From: Methylotenera sp.
GTDB taxonomy: Bacteria; Pseudomonadota; Gammaproteobacteria; Burkholderiales; Methylophilaceae
Direction of reading: 5' to 3'
DNA: 49,291 bases
Assembly (NCBI GenBank): GCA_002928535.1
Contig: PERG01000018.1
Span: forward strand, 1 to 49,291
In this document: positions 26,317 through 34,389 of the stretch, in pieces
Layout: each line of letters starts with the position of its first letter
Position numbering within the stretch: the first letter of the stretch is position 1
Notes under the pieces: generated by a model
What the model was told of the DNA's origin: nothing
The model's input: the letters and a program-made list of their open reading frames with translations, nothing else
The model's database searches: none
Program-made: the position numbers and the translations under genes

Positions 26317-27705
26317 TTAATTTCCTTCCATCATATTTTCGTTACCAATCAGCGTCATTTGTAATGCACTATCGGCCACCCAGAATTCACGTAATGACTC
26401 GATATAGCTTTGCACACTGGTAACTTGTGCGCGTGCGTCACCAAATAGTTCAAATGGACTTATCAGCATACCGTTGTAACGAAGTTGATTTTCTTGCAGA
26501 ATTTTTTTGCGAAGCGGCACAATTTCATCCCGTATATGCTTTGTCATATCGTAATTGGTACGATAGGTGTTGTAGGCCTCGCGTATTTCAGACTGAGCAT
26601 TGATTGCTAATTGTGCGGCCCGATTCACTGATTGCATGTAAATGGATTCAGCCAGTGCGACGCGTGCAGTGCCCCAGTCAAATATTGGTAACTCGAATGA
26701 GAGCTCTACCCCTTTTTTATAAGGTTCGCTACGAGGACCTTCTAATACTCTTGCAGGACCAATTTCTAGCACATTGATGAAACGTGTCGTCTTGGTGAGC
26801 CCTAATTGTTTAGCTAATGCATCAGTTTCCAGTCGGATGGCCTGTAAATCCAGGCGCTGTTCAAAAGCTGCTTTCTCAAATGGCTGCAACTCAGTGAGTG
26901 ACTTAGGTAGGTCAGGTAGCCGTTCTTCCAAAATCAGCTGATCAATTGATACGCCTAGTAAGCGTGATAGCGCTTCATATGCGGATACTTGCTTATTTTT
27001 AGCATTTGCATAATCTAGTGCTGCATCTGCATAAAAGTTCTGTTCACGTGCTTGCTGCAGCTTGTTAAAGTTACCTGCCTTAACCATGCTTCTTGCTAAT
27101 TCAGCACTGGCTTCTGCAGATTCCTTTACTTGCTCGCTATAGCGCACCTGTTCTGTTGCCGCGACTGCATTGAAATAGGCTATACGTGTGTGATTGGCGA
27201 TTTTAATCACTTCAAAAGCGGTTTTTTTCTGAGTTTGCACAAATCTCTGACGTTCGATTTCTTGCATTTTTGGCATGGTTATCAGCGAGAAAATATTAAA
27301 AGTCAGAATTTGTTCGATCTTATAATCACCGTCATTACGTGTATAAAGCATAGAAAACTTAGGGTTAGGCAAACGACCAGCCTGCACCAAATCGGCTTCC
27401 GATATACCAAGATTATAAAAATCCGCCTGCAACCCTTTGTTATTGAGGATAGCAATTTGTACGGCTTGCTCTACATCTAAACGTTTTGATAATAATTCGT
27501 TTACGCGTTCTGTGACTTTATTCTTTTCACTTTCAGTTTTTGGCCATACCACTTCTTGCTTGATGTGTTTTTTAGCAGTTTCTTGCACAGCGCCAAAACC
27601 ACCATCTTTTGAAAAAGTAGCACAACCGCCTAGCGCAATACTGGCACTGATAAGGACGATTACAGTACGAGATTTGAAAGCTGCATGTGGTGTATTAGTG
27701 TTCAT
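26317..27705 (-). CDS. TolC/CusC-like outer-membrane efflux lipoprotein
   Basis: ATG 27705 has AAGGAG seven bases upstream; an earlier start is possible but less well placed. The 462-residue protein has a lipoprotein signal ending GGC-ATF. It then shows the long coiled helices of outer-membrane efflux channels, with the typical repeat pair EQAVQIAILNNKGLQADFYNLG and QRLDLQAIRLETDALAKQLG. It ends in DSALQMTLIGNENMMEGN. It would form the outer-membrane exit duct. Curiously there is no CusA/CusB (RND pump and adaptor) in the window, so the pump it serves is missing or elsewhere. It overlaps the DUF2231 gene by 11 bases and is followed one base later by the oxidase. Confidence 0.85.
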   Translation of the reverse strand: MNTNTPHAAFKSRTVIVLISASIALGGCATFSKDGGFGAVQETAKKHIKQEVVWPKTESEKNKVTERVNELLSKRLDVEQAVQIAILNNKGLQADFYNLGISEADLVQAGRLPNPKFSMLYTRNDGDYKIEQILTFNIFSLITMPKMQEIERQRFVQTQKKTAFEVIKIANHTRIAYFNAVAATEQVRYSEQVKESAEASAELARSMVKAGNFNKLQQAREQNFYADAALDYANAKNKQVSAYEALSRLLGVSIDQLILEERLPDLPKSLTELQPFEKAAFEQRLDLQAIRLETDALAKQLGLTKTTRFINVLEIGPARVLEGPRSEPYKKGVELSFELPIFDWGTARVALAESIYMQSVNRAAQLAINAQSEIREAYNTYRTNYDMTKHIRDEIVPLRKKILQENQLRYNGMLISPFELFGDARAQVTSVQSYIESLREFWVADSALQMTLIGNENMMEGN

Positions 27706-28981
27706 GAGATTCTCCTTTTTCATCATCATGCTGTTCTGTAGGTTTATCAGAACCTATTTTAGCGGCGGTGCCTTTTGTACTATTATGGTGACCATGGCCG
27801 GTGCCTTCGCTGGCTGGCAGTGATAACACGCCTATGCCATGACGGTAGACCACTTCTCCTCCCAGCCATCCTGTCACTGCGATTGCTTGAGAAAGCAGGA
27901 AAAGTAAAAACAGCATTGGCACCGATATCAATTCATTGATACGGTATTTCCATGCATCCCAGCTAGCGAGCAAGATCAAGCCTATAGCCGTTGGTATGGC
28001 CCATGAACGGTGTAACAACATAGCCGCATGTCCTGCATCATCATGATTGACCGAGTTAAATGCGAGCCAGCCAAATAATACAGCCGCAGCAGCCCCTATT
28101 GCCGCGAGCCACAGGGTAAAGTGACCGGCGGCAGCCAGTTGCGCAGAGACAGGATGGCTGCGCCGTGCGTAAGCAGCGATACTCAACAGAAAGGCAATGA
28201 TGGTTAAAGCAATGGGGAAATGCACCACAATCGGATGAAAATTAGGGATTATCTGCCAGGGTGTAGCTTGTGTTGCAGGTCCAGCCATTGAGGGCATAGA
28301 CATCCCTGCATGTTCAGACGCTTGTGAAGATGCGTGCTCGTGAGGTTGAGATTCATCTTGCGCGGCACCTTCATGACCTGGTTGCACATCATTCGGCTTT
28401 GACTCACTCATTTTTGAATGGTCCATCGCCTTCATATCAGACCCACTGTGATCATGCCCAGCCATTTCTTCATGTTTCATCTCCGGCATATCATCTTTTT
28501 TCATAGGCTGCATTGCTGATTTGCTGTCAGGCATGGACTTCATGTTGCCATGATCCATGTCCATTCCAGCCATTTTAGAATGGTCCATCCCAGCCATTGG
28601 CGCCATGGCATGATCATGCTTCATTTGGCTGTGATCCATGCCTTTCATATTGTCTGGCGCGGCTTTTTCCATGCCTTCCATGCTGCTATGGTCCATACCC
28701 TCCATTGCAGGCATTTCCTTGCTGTCGGACGGCATATTAGCCATCTGTTCTGGTGTCATTTCATGTTGCATGCCAGCCACGGAGTGTCCGGCATGACCGC
28801 CGCCATTTGAAGGCACGTTTATAGATTTCCAATCTGACAAGTTGTCTTCGGATAGGGGTTTGTAATCATCAAAGGATGATTGGTAGGTATTAGTCTCTTG
28901 AGGCGCATCTGCGGCCCATAGGGGCGTAGATGCTCCTATACCAAGAGAAAGAATAAACAACGATAAGTTGAATAGTTTCAT
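27695..28981 (-). CDS. Met/His-repeat periplasmic protein fused to DUF2231 membrane domain
   Basis: The 428-residue protein has a signal peptide (ending LWA-AD). Residues 60-240 are a low-complexity region built on repeats of the type GMDHSxM (GMDHSSMEG, GMDHSQMKH, GMDHSKMAG, AMDHSKMSE), with HDH, HEM and KHEEM between them. Residues 250-385 are a DUF2231 module of four membrane helices starting HPIVVHFPIAL. The tail is His-rich (GTGHGHHN, HDDEKGESHEH). The repeat provides dozens of Met and His ligands and suits Cu(I)/Cu(II)/Ag(I) storage in the periplasm. DUF2231 function is unknown. It heads the operon with the TolC-like and oxidase genes. Confidence 0.8.
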   Translation of the reverse strand: MKLFNLSLFILSLGIGASTPLWAADAPQETNTYQSSFDDYKPLSEDNLSDWKSINVPSNGGGHAGHSVAGMQHEMTPEQMANMPSDSKEMPAMEGMDHSSMEGMEKAAPDNMKGMDHSQMKHDHAMAPMAGMDHSKMAGMDMDHGNMKSMPDSKSAMQPMKKDDMPEMKHEEMAGHDHSGSDMKAMDHSKMSESKPNDVQPGHEGAAQDESQPHEHASSQASEHAGMSMPSMAGPATQATPWQIIPNFHPIVVHFPIALTIIAFLLSIAAYARRSHPVSAQLAAAGHFTLWLAAIGAAAAVLFGWLAFNSVNHDDAGHAAMLLHRSWAIPTAIGLILLASWDAWKYRINELISVPMLFLLFLLSQAIAVTGWLGGEVVYRHGIGVLSLPASEGTGHGHHNSTKGTAAKIGSDKPTEQHDDEKGESHEH

Positions 28982-29013
28982 CGAAATCTCATTTCAAAAA
29001 TAAATGTGGTGAA

Positions 29014-29042
29014 TCAGTAGCAGGCGAATAGCCTGCTACTGA
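29014..29042. repeat. 12-bp stem hairpin between two reverse-strand genes
   Basis: TCAGTAGCAGGC and GCCTGCTACTGA pair perfectly around the loop GAATA. It lies 20 bp past the stop of the His/Cys-rich gene and 33 bp before the DUF2231 start. No T-run follows, so it could be a weak terminator, an attenuator or an mRNA processing element. Confidence 0.7.
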
Positions 29043-29061
29043 ACTGAATCCATCGGTTTAT

Positions 29062-29439
29062 TTAAGAAATGGGAGGTCTTTGAGGCTGGGCACTGATGTG
29101 CGAGAGATAGCTAGGTTCAAACAAGCTGATAGTAGTCGCTTGAATCTGAGATTGCATTTTGTCTAATTGGCTAGGGGGTAAAATGGTAAAGCAAGCCATG
29201 CAGTGACCGCATTTTGAACAATGGTCATTAGTTGACTGTTTCTGCCCTGCATCGTGTTGATGGTGTTCATGTTGAATCATGTCATGATCATCATGGTTAT
29301 GGCTTTCAGTACTTACTGTGTGATTGCCAGACAGTTGGTCAGCCACCATCATGCCGCTAGCATAAACAGTATCTGTAAAGAATATTGTCAATAGCAAGAA
29401 GATGAATACACGCAATGATCGTAGCTGTTTGAATTGCAT
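29062..29439 (-). CDS. Secreted His/Cys-rich protein
   Basis: The 125-residue protein has a signal peptide (ending VYA-SG). A His-rich stretch follows (ESHNHDDHDMIQHEHHQHDAG), then a four-cysteine knot DHCSKCGHCMACF, then a 40-residue tail ending in PQRPPIS. The sequence suggests metal binding in the periplasm. It is not a family I can name, though the layout resembles DUF2946-like proteins. The tail pattern (...LPPSQLDKMQSQI ... SYLSHISAQPQRPP) has parallels with the protein at 33425, which also ends in a PxSGLFHPPKH-like tail. It lies in the reverse-strand copper cluster between DUF305 and DUF2231 genes. Confidence 0.65.
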   Translation of the reverse strand: MQFKQLRSLRVFIFLLLTIFFTDTVYASGMMVADQLSGNHTVSTESHNHDDHDMIQHEHHQHDAGQKQSTNDHCSKCGHCMACFTILPPSQLDKMQSQIQATTISLFEPSYLSHISAQPQRPPIS

Positions 29440-29479
29440 AACTCTAGTTTATATCAATCAAAGTAAATTTCAACCTACA

Positions 29480-29938
29480 TTACTGTTTATCTAACAATGT
29501 TTTCATTTGGGCAATTTCCTGCTGTTGGCCAGAAACAATGTTACTGCATAATACTTGAATTTCCGGGTCACTGATTTTGGTTTCTTTACACATCAAAATA
29601 GCAGAGGCATGATGCGGGATCATCGATTTCAAAAACTGTTTCTCAGATACCGCACCCTGAAATCGAATCAATAAGAAAAAACCCACTAGTCCTACGAAAG
29701 ACAGGATGATGATGAGTTTGTTCCTGTTTTTATCCATATACATGGCGCTCATGACTATCATCTCAATCAATACCATGGGCATGGTCATTAAGCCTGCCAT
29801 ATAAAATTGGTTGATGTTGGGAATCACATTGTTGAGCTGGTTGACCATGGCATACATAAGGATATACATGGAAGCAAAAGACAATAGCACCATGTACAAA
29901 AGCTTTAAATAAGCTTGCTTATGCATCATTTCTTTCAT
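29480..29938 (-). CDS. DUF305 protein with membrane anchor domain
   Basis: The 152-residue protein has three hydrophobic segments in its first 95 residues, with Met-rich spacers (MYILMYAMVNQ, YMAGLMTMPMVLIEMIVMSAMYM). The C-terminal part has FLKSMIPHHASAILMC and SGQQQEIAQMKTLL, the two helices of the DUF305 fold. DUF305 (CopM-like) domains bind Cu(I) and Ag(I) through Met and His. Here the domain is tethered to the membrane, probably facing the periplasm. It is followed by no overlapping gene, and a second, soluble DUF305 gene is 27 bp upstream on the same strand. Confidence 0.8.
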   Translation of the reverse strand: MKEMMHKQAYLKLLYMVLLSFASMYILMYAMVNQLNNVIPNINQFYMAGLMTMPMVLIEMIVMSAMYMDKNRNKLIIILSFVGLVGFFLLIRFQGAVSEKQFLKSMIPHHASAILMCKETKISDPEIQVLCSNIVSGQQQEIAQMKTLLDKQ

Positions 29939-29965
29939 TGGTATTACCAGCTCTATGACAATGAA

Positions 29966-30316
29966 TTACTTTTGTTTCGATAGCCAGGTATCGAATTCAG
30001 CAATTTCCTTTTTTTGAGCCGAAACGATTTTTTTGGCCATTGCTTTCATTTCTGATGATTTGCCTTGGTCAATTTCAATTTGCGCCATGTCCAATGCTTG
30101 CTGATGATGCATTTTCATTATCATGGCGAAATCTTTATCAACATCACCTGACATTTTCATCGACTCCATTTTCTTCATACCGTCCTGCATGGTATGCATA
30201 ATGCTGTCAGAGCCTTTCATATTTTTTCGCTCATCCGCGTTGGCTATGCCTAGTAGTGATGTGAATAGCACTGCAGTTATACAAACTTTAAGAAAATGGA
30301 TTGGAGTAATTTTCAT
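29966..30316 (-). CDS. Periplasmic DUF305 (CopM-like) copper-binding protein
   Basis: The 116-residue protein has a signal peptide (ending ANA-DE). The mature part is a short DUF305 domain: MHTMQDGMKKMESMKMSG, then DFAMIMKMHHQQALDMAQIEI and AKKIVSAQKKEIAEFDTWL. The MHHQQ pair with flanking Met residues is the expected Cu(I)/Ag(I) site. It would act as a periplasmic metal sink. CGGAGA supports the start. It is the first of two consecutive DUF305 genes. Confidence 0.85.
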   Translation of the reverse strand: MKITPIHFLKVCITAVLFTSLLGIANADERKNMKGSDSIMHTMQDGMKKMESMKMSGDVDKDFAMIMKMHHQQALDMAQIEIDQGKSSEMKAMAKKIVSAQKKEIAEFDTWLSKQK

Positions 30317-30393
30317 GACGTTTCTCCGTTAAATTAGGTATTCACATTAAAGACACTAAACATCTGGGTCTGTACGCTACCAAACACACAAAA

Positions 30394-31641
30394 TCAAAAA
30401 TCGAATCTTGCTATTTTTTTCATCACTTCATGGTTATCTGCCAATGTACACAGACCATCACAATGCTGCTTAAGTATGTTGAATGGTAGATAACCGATAG
30501 CAAAATCAAGATCACCTTTGAACGCTGGACGGTTAATTTGTGCGATGACCTCACGCTCTCTTTTATCGGGGGCGACAAGGTAAAACTGACAGTCTTGCTC
30601 TGATAAAGATCGTGCCAAATCTTTCATGCGCAGCATACCGGAGTAGATTGAGGTGCTTTTCTCTACCTCAAACGCACATATGATTTTATTGGTTTTAGTA
30701 TCAATCCAAATCACATCAATCAGGCTAACAGTATCCATTACATCACTGCTAGCGCCAATATCGGGCAAATGTGGTGTTGTGAGTTGCGCAAAAGATTCGC
30801 CATGACAAGATCGATTGCGGTCATTACGGGCGACAAATACTTGGTAATTTAGCGCACGTCCAATTCGAATCAGCATGTGTTGAACTTGTGTATGTTCAGA
30901 CTCTTCACGTTGCTCTTCAATCACTTCTTTATGACGCTTTTCAGCAAGCTTTGCGGCTTTTTCCCGTAATAGTATTAGCGCTTCACCCCCATTACCATTA
31001 ACTGCCAATCTGCCGCTACCAATCTCAAATAGCAATCCTGCAAAAGCACCTAGGTCGTTGGACAAAATTGTTTGATGCGTTTTATTGGTCTCAACTATGG
31101 TTTCTCTCATGGCAAGATAGCTTTGCCAACAACCTAATTTGAGCTTGGTGCCAAACATGGCATTGAAACCATTTAATATCGCGGTGTTAAATGGTGGTAC
31201 AAAGGTAGGGTGTAAAAAATATACGATGCTCGCTACTGAAGGACCAAGCCCTTTGATCTTTGCATTTGCTAAACGACTCATCTCATCCAGCACTTGCGTT
31301 TCACGTGTTGCAATTAGGCAACTATTTAAGAAAGCGCCAAAAAATTTCTTATTATTGTCATCTTCATAGATATCAGGAATGCGGAGTTTTGGTTTCCAAT
31401 AGAATGGATGTGCGGCACCTTCAAACACTTGCTTTTGTTCGGTAATAGCATTTAACACCACTTCTAATGGCGATCCCCGAAAGTCATTTCCAAAAGTATT
31501 GCTAGCGATGGCATCAACGGTATCTTTAACCCCCCTACGAATTGAACGAAAAGCTTTTAAGCGTGCTTCATTGCCAATAAACCAGGTGTTATAGACTGAT
31601 TCAGGATCAATTTTGTAGTGGGATATCAAGTTTACTGTCAC
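30394..31641 (-). CDS. PD-(D/E)XK nuclease-like protein with helix-hairpin-helix-like segment
   Basis: The 415-residue protein begins at a GTG (31641). The N-terminal half has a segment KIKGLGPSVASIVYFLHP (129-145), which looks like a helix-hairpin-helix as in DNA glycosylases. A charged coiled helix (225-255) follows. The C-terminal part has DVIWIDTKTNKIICAFEVEKS: Asp309, Glu325, Glu327 and Lys328 fit a PD-(D/E)XK nuclease core like that of restriction enzymes. No methyltransferase or other restriction partner is near. It lies in the same orientation inside the copper cluster but has no link to metals. I infer a single-gene insertion of a defence or DNA-repair enzyme. The exact family is not known to me. 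Confidence 0.65.
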   Translation of the reverse strand: MTVNLISHYKIDPESVYNTWFIGNEARLKAFRSIRRGVKDTVDAIASNTFGNDFRGSPLEVVLNAITEQKQVFEGAAHPFYWKPKLRIPDIYEDDNNKKFFGAFLNSCLIATRETQVLDEMSRLANAKIKGLGPSVASIVYFLHPTFVPPFNTAILNGFNAMFGTKLKLGCWQSYLAMRETIVETNKTHQTILSNDLGAFAGLLFEIGSGRLAVNGNGGEALILLREKAAKLAEKRHKEVIEEQREESEHTQVQHMLIRIGRALNYQVFVARNDRNRSCHGESFAQLTTPHLPDIGASSDVMDTVSLIDVIWIDTKTNKIICAFEVEKSTSIYSGMLRMKDLARSLSEQDCQFYLVAPDKREREVIAQINRPAFKGDLDFAIGYLPFNILKQHCDGLCTLADNHEVMKKIARFDF

Positions 31642-31743
31642 GACATTGCATCCAATTTTATCGTTATTAAATAAGGAAATGCTATGTAGCCATCATAGCG
31701 CATCGCGATTGTTAGTTGAATAAAAAGTAAAAATGGTTTAAAA

Positions 31744-31768
31744 AATGGGCGGAAATGCACCGCCCATT
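31744..31768 (-). terminator. Rho-independent terminator for the reverse-strand cluster
   Basis: A perfect 9-bp stem, AATGGGCGG (31744-31752) and CCGCCCATT (31760-31768), has a 7-base loop. Read on the reverse strand it is followed by six T (31745-31740). It lies 57 bp past the stop codon of the gene ending at 31825 and would separate it from the nuclease-like gene. Confidence 0.88.
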
Positions 31769-31788
31769 AGGTCAAAGCAAATAAACTA

Positions 31789-32205
<417 letters not shown>

Positions 32206-32280
32206 GGTGAATATTCCTTAAAATTAATGTTTAAAATCTGTTAGTAAGCACAGGCCAATTATCAGTCTGTGCAGTTGCTC

Positions 32281-32616
32281 TTATTTAATACTTGTAATGA
32301 CGTAGTCCTGACCTTGTGGCTCCAAGGTGAATTGCACCTTGTCACCTTTTTTCACTTTATCTAGCAACATCTTGTCTTTAACTTTAAATTCCATGGTCAT
32401 CGCCCCCCAACCAATGGCTGGAATCGCTTCATGTTTCAACGTGACATTTCCTACAGCCTTATTCTCAAAAACAACAGTGCCTTTCCCAACAATGTCTTTC
32501 TGGGCAGTAGCTTTAGAAGTTGGCATAGGCATCGCCATTTCATCTTTGGCATAACTAGCAATAGATGACAGGCTTAATGTTGCAATTGCAGCTAATACGA
32601 ATATTGATGTTTTCAT
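32281..32616 (-). CDS. CusF-like periplasmic copper-binding protein
   Basis: The 111-residue protein has a signal peptide (ending YAKD) and a Met-rich linker (MAMPMP). The CusF fold follows: GKGTVVFENKAVGNVTLKHEAIPAIGWGAMTMEFKV. The His of KHEA, the Trp of GWG and the two Met of MTM reproduce the H-x7-W-x2-M-x-M site that binds Cu(I) and Ag(I), with the Trp capping the metal. In E. coli CusF hands metal to the CusCBA pump; here only a CusC/TolC-like channel (26317) is present, so the partner is unclear. It lies in the reverse-strand cluster between small secreted proteins. Confidence 0.9.
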   Translation of the reverse strand: MKTSIFVLAAIATLSLSSIASYAKDEMAMPMPTSKATAQKDIVGKGTVVFENKAVGNVTLKHEAIPAIGWGAMTMEFKVKDKMLLDKVKKGDKVQFTLEPQGQDYVITSIK

Positions 32617-32710
32617 ATAACTTAATCCTTAAGTGAGTAATATTTAAAGCCAAATGAGCTATAGACGGAACAGCTAAACTTACTGCTCCATCCATAGCGA
32701 TTAAGAACGG

Positions 32711-32938
32711 TTAGCATTTTTTACCTTGCGCTAACAGTCTTTTGCATTCCACCACCTTGTTAGTTGCAGAATCTTGCTTACTAGCTTGTGCAACCTTAGC
32801 TTGCTGTTGTAGCTGATATACCTGCAGCGTCATACGACTTTGTATATCGTCCTTCCCGGCAGAGGCTGGTAAGGATAGAAACGCAAAGCTTGCAAGTACT
32901 ACGGTTAGTGTGAGTTTGTTTGTGTATGTGTTTTTCAT
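32711..32938 (-). CDS. Small secreted protein, paralogue A of a tandem pair
   Basis: ATG 32938 follows a GAGGAGAATTATC site and gives 75 residues. The signal peptide (LTLTVVLASFAFLSLPASA) is followed by a Gln-rich helix (QSRMTLQVYQLQQQAKVAQASKQ) and a C-terminal pair of cysteines (VECKRLLAQGKKC). The gene at 33027 is a paralogue: same signal peptide layout, Gln-rich helix and ECK motif, and near-identical 5' leader. Function is unknown; secretion and cysteines suggest a metal link. Confidence 0.7.
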   Translation of the reverse strand: MKNTYTNKLTLTVVLASFAFLSLPASAGKDDIQSRMTLQVYQLQQQAKVAQASKQDSATNKVVECKRLLAQGKKC

Positions 32939-32985
32939 GATAATTCTCCTCAATTTGACGTCACCTTATCAAGGTGGTCGTATCT
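32939..32985 (-). promoter_or_regulatory. Conserved leader A: hairpin, TGACGTCA palindrome and RBS
   Basis: Reverse strand order: ATACGA, a 6-bp hairpin (CACCTT-GAT-AAGGTG, 32962-32976), TGACGTCA (32956-32963), then TTGAGGAGAATTA before the ATG. The same arrangement precedes the paralogue at 33264. The hairpin differs between the two, but the stem is kept by a paired change (CACC/GGTG here, CATC/GATG there). This indicates selection on RNA structure. Confidence 0.65.
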
Positions 32986-33026
32986 AATCCGGGGCGATTA
33001 AAAAAACTCCACCCCGACACATAGTG

Positions 33027-33263
33027 TTAATTGCCGCCAGCATCTTTGCCGTGTTCCGTCTGTTTTTTGCACTCCTCTGCTTTGATAGCAGCAGCATGTT
33101 GCCTTGCTGCTTCCGTGGCTTTAGATTGCTGCTGTTGTTTGATTGTCTGCTCTATCATCAAGCGTTGATTACTATCCTGTCCTGCTATAGCTGATAGGGA
33201 TAAAAATCCTAAACTAGCCATTAACAAGGTTACTGATAACTTTTTTAAATATAGGGTGTTCAT
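33027..33263 (-). CDS. Small secreted protein, paralogue B of a tandem pair
   Basis: ATG 33263 follows GAGGAGAATTACC and gives 78 residues. A signal peptide (LLMASLGFLSLSAIA-GQ) leads to a Gln-rich helix (RLMIEQTIKQQQQSKATEAARQHAAAIK) and a single cysteine (AEECKKQTEHGKD). The lengths, order and ECK motif match the product at 32711, so the two arose by tandem duplication, leader included. It has lost the second terminal cysteine that copy A has. Function is unknown. Confidence 0.7.
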   Translation of the reverse strand: MNTLYLKKLSVTLLMASLGFLSLSAIAGQDSNQRLMIEQTIKQQQQSKATEAARQHAAAIKAEECKKQTEHGKDAGGN

Positions 33264-33309
33264 GGTAATTCTCCTCAAATTGACGTCATCCTTTAGATGA
33301 TCGTATTCA
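33264..33309 (-). promoter_or_regulatory. Conserved leader B: hairpin, TGACGTCA palindrome and RBS
   Basis: Copy of leader A: ATACGA, a 5-bp hairpin (TCATC-TAAAG-GATGA on the coding strand, 33286-33300), TGACGTCA (33281-33288) and TTGAGGAGAATTA before the ATG. The stem changed in a paired way relative to leader A while the flanks stayed the same. Confidence 0.65.
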
Positions 33310-33317
33310 TATGTTCA

Positions 33318-33373
33318 TGCTTGGCAGTCAGGGACGAGCAGATACCACTAGTCAGTAATTTCACTGCCAAGCA
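33318..33373. repeat. Perfect 11-bp inverted repeat with 34-bp spacer
   Basis: TGCTTGGCAGT (33318-33328) and ACTGCCAAGCA (33363-33373) are exact reverse complements. They lie between the Met/Cys-rich gene (ends at 33425) and the paralogue pair. The long spacer is unlike a terminator; a regulator site, a folded leader for the downstream gene or the remnant of a small mobile element are possible. Confidence 0.6.
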
Positions 33374-33424
33374 ATGGTTTGGCACTTGGGACTGCTGATA
33401 TGAATCAGCTATAGTCGCGCTGTG

Positions 33425-33826
33425 CTATGAGAAGAGATGTTTGGGGGGATGAAACAAGCCAGAGGGGAAAGTTTGATAATTGTCGTTAATCAAATCGAAG
33501 TAAGTAGTCGCTAAAATTTCAGGTACTGTGAGCAAGTCTGTATCAGGTAATTGTAAGATGCTTAAATGGCAGATAGCGCATTTTTGATCTGAGCATATTT
33601 TGTTTCCACTCATATCACAACAGTTTTTATCAATCATGTCACTGCTAGCGGCTTTTGCATCTGACTGACTCATAGTCACATTATTATGGCCCGCATTCAT
33701 AGCCATGCTGGCTGCCATGGTATCTTTGGACATATTGCAAGACGGCATAGTCAGACCTGCAACCGCTTGTAAAGGGATTGTGATAGCAAGTGCTATGATC
33801 ACAAATAATTTAAGCCAGTATTTCAT
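33425..33826 (-). CDS. Secreted Met/Cys-rich protein
   Basis: The 133-residue protein has a signal peptide (IIALAITIPLQAVAG). The mature part is rich in Met and Cys: MPSCNMSKDTMAASMAMNAGHNN is split by Asp/Ser stretches, then DKNCCDMSGNKICSDQKCAICHLS. A 45-residue hydrophobic tail ends in FPSGLFHPPKHLFS. The layout (signal, Met part, cysteine cluster, conserved proline tail) resembles secreted proteins next to copper ATPases. It is likely to bind Cu(I) outside the membrane. The family is not known to me. It stands between the regulator gene (33982) and the paralogue pair on the same strand. Confidence 0.65.
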   Translation of the reverse strand: MKYWLKLFVIIALAITIPLQAVAGLTMPSCNMSKDTMAASMAMNAGHNNVTMSQSDAKAASSDMIDKNCCDMSGNKICSDQKCAICHLSILQLPDTDLLTVPEILATTYFDLINDNYQTFPSGLFHPPKHLFS

Positions 33827-33981
33827 TTTGTATTGTTTACTTGGTTTTGATCAATTCATGTTTCTATATATGTCTGACTAAATTTATCAGGACATAGTTC
33901 GTATCTTGAAGCTTTCCACAGTGGTAAGGTCAAGCGTTTTTATCAATATAATTTATTAATATTTTTTCCAATTAACAGCGA

Positions 33982-34389
33982 TTATTTATTTTGAGCCAGT
34001 TTATCTAAAATTGGGCAATCAGGCCGTGTGTCACCATGACAACAGCTCACTAGACGTGTCAGTTCCGACTTCATCGCACTCAATTCTCGTATCTTCCGGT
34101 CGAGCATTTCAATATGCTCGGTCGCCATCGATTTGACTTTGCTGCTTGGGCGGTTTTGATCACGCCATAAACTCAACAAATCGCCAATCTGTTTAATCGA
34201 AAATCCTAAGTCACGCGAATGTTTGATAAACCTCAGCATATGCACATCACGATGATTGTAGGTTCTATACCCGGAGAATGTTCTTGATGCGGGTGGTACA
34301 AGACCAACGTCTTCATAATGACGAATCATTTTGGCGGAGATACCTGAAGCTTCTGCAGCCTGTCCGATATTCAATATATCAGCATTCAT
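33982..34389 (-). CDS. cueR: CueR-type copper-responsive MerR-family regulator
   Basis: The 135-residue protein has the MerR-family winged helix (LNIGQAAEASGISAKMIRHYEDVGLVPP) and a dimerisation helix. The metal loop near the C-terminus has the two cysteines expected for Cu(I)/Ag(I) sensing (SCCHGDTRPDCPILD; the family pair is CxxGxxxxCxI). It senses cytosolic Cu(I) and activates promoters with 19-bp spacers. Two such promoters occur next to it (36621-36651 and 36676-36706). The start codon follows directly after the ATPase stop (TAA ATG), so it is co-transcribed with its target gene, an autoregulated arrangement. Confidence 0.9.
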   Translation of the reverse strand: MNADILNIGQAAEASGISAKMIRHYEDVGLVPPASRTFSGYRTYNHRDVHMLRFIKHSRDLGFSIKQIGDLLSLWRDQNRPSSKVKSMATEHIEMLDRKIRELSAMKSELTRLVSCCHGDTRPDCPILDKLAQNK

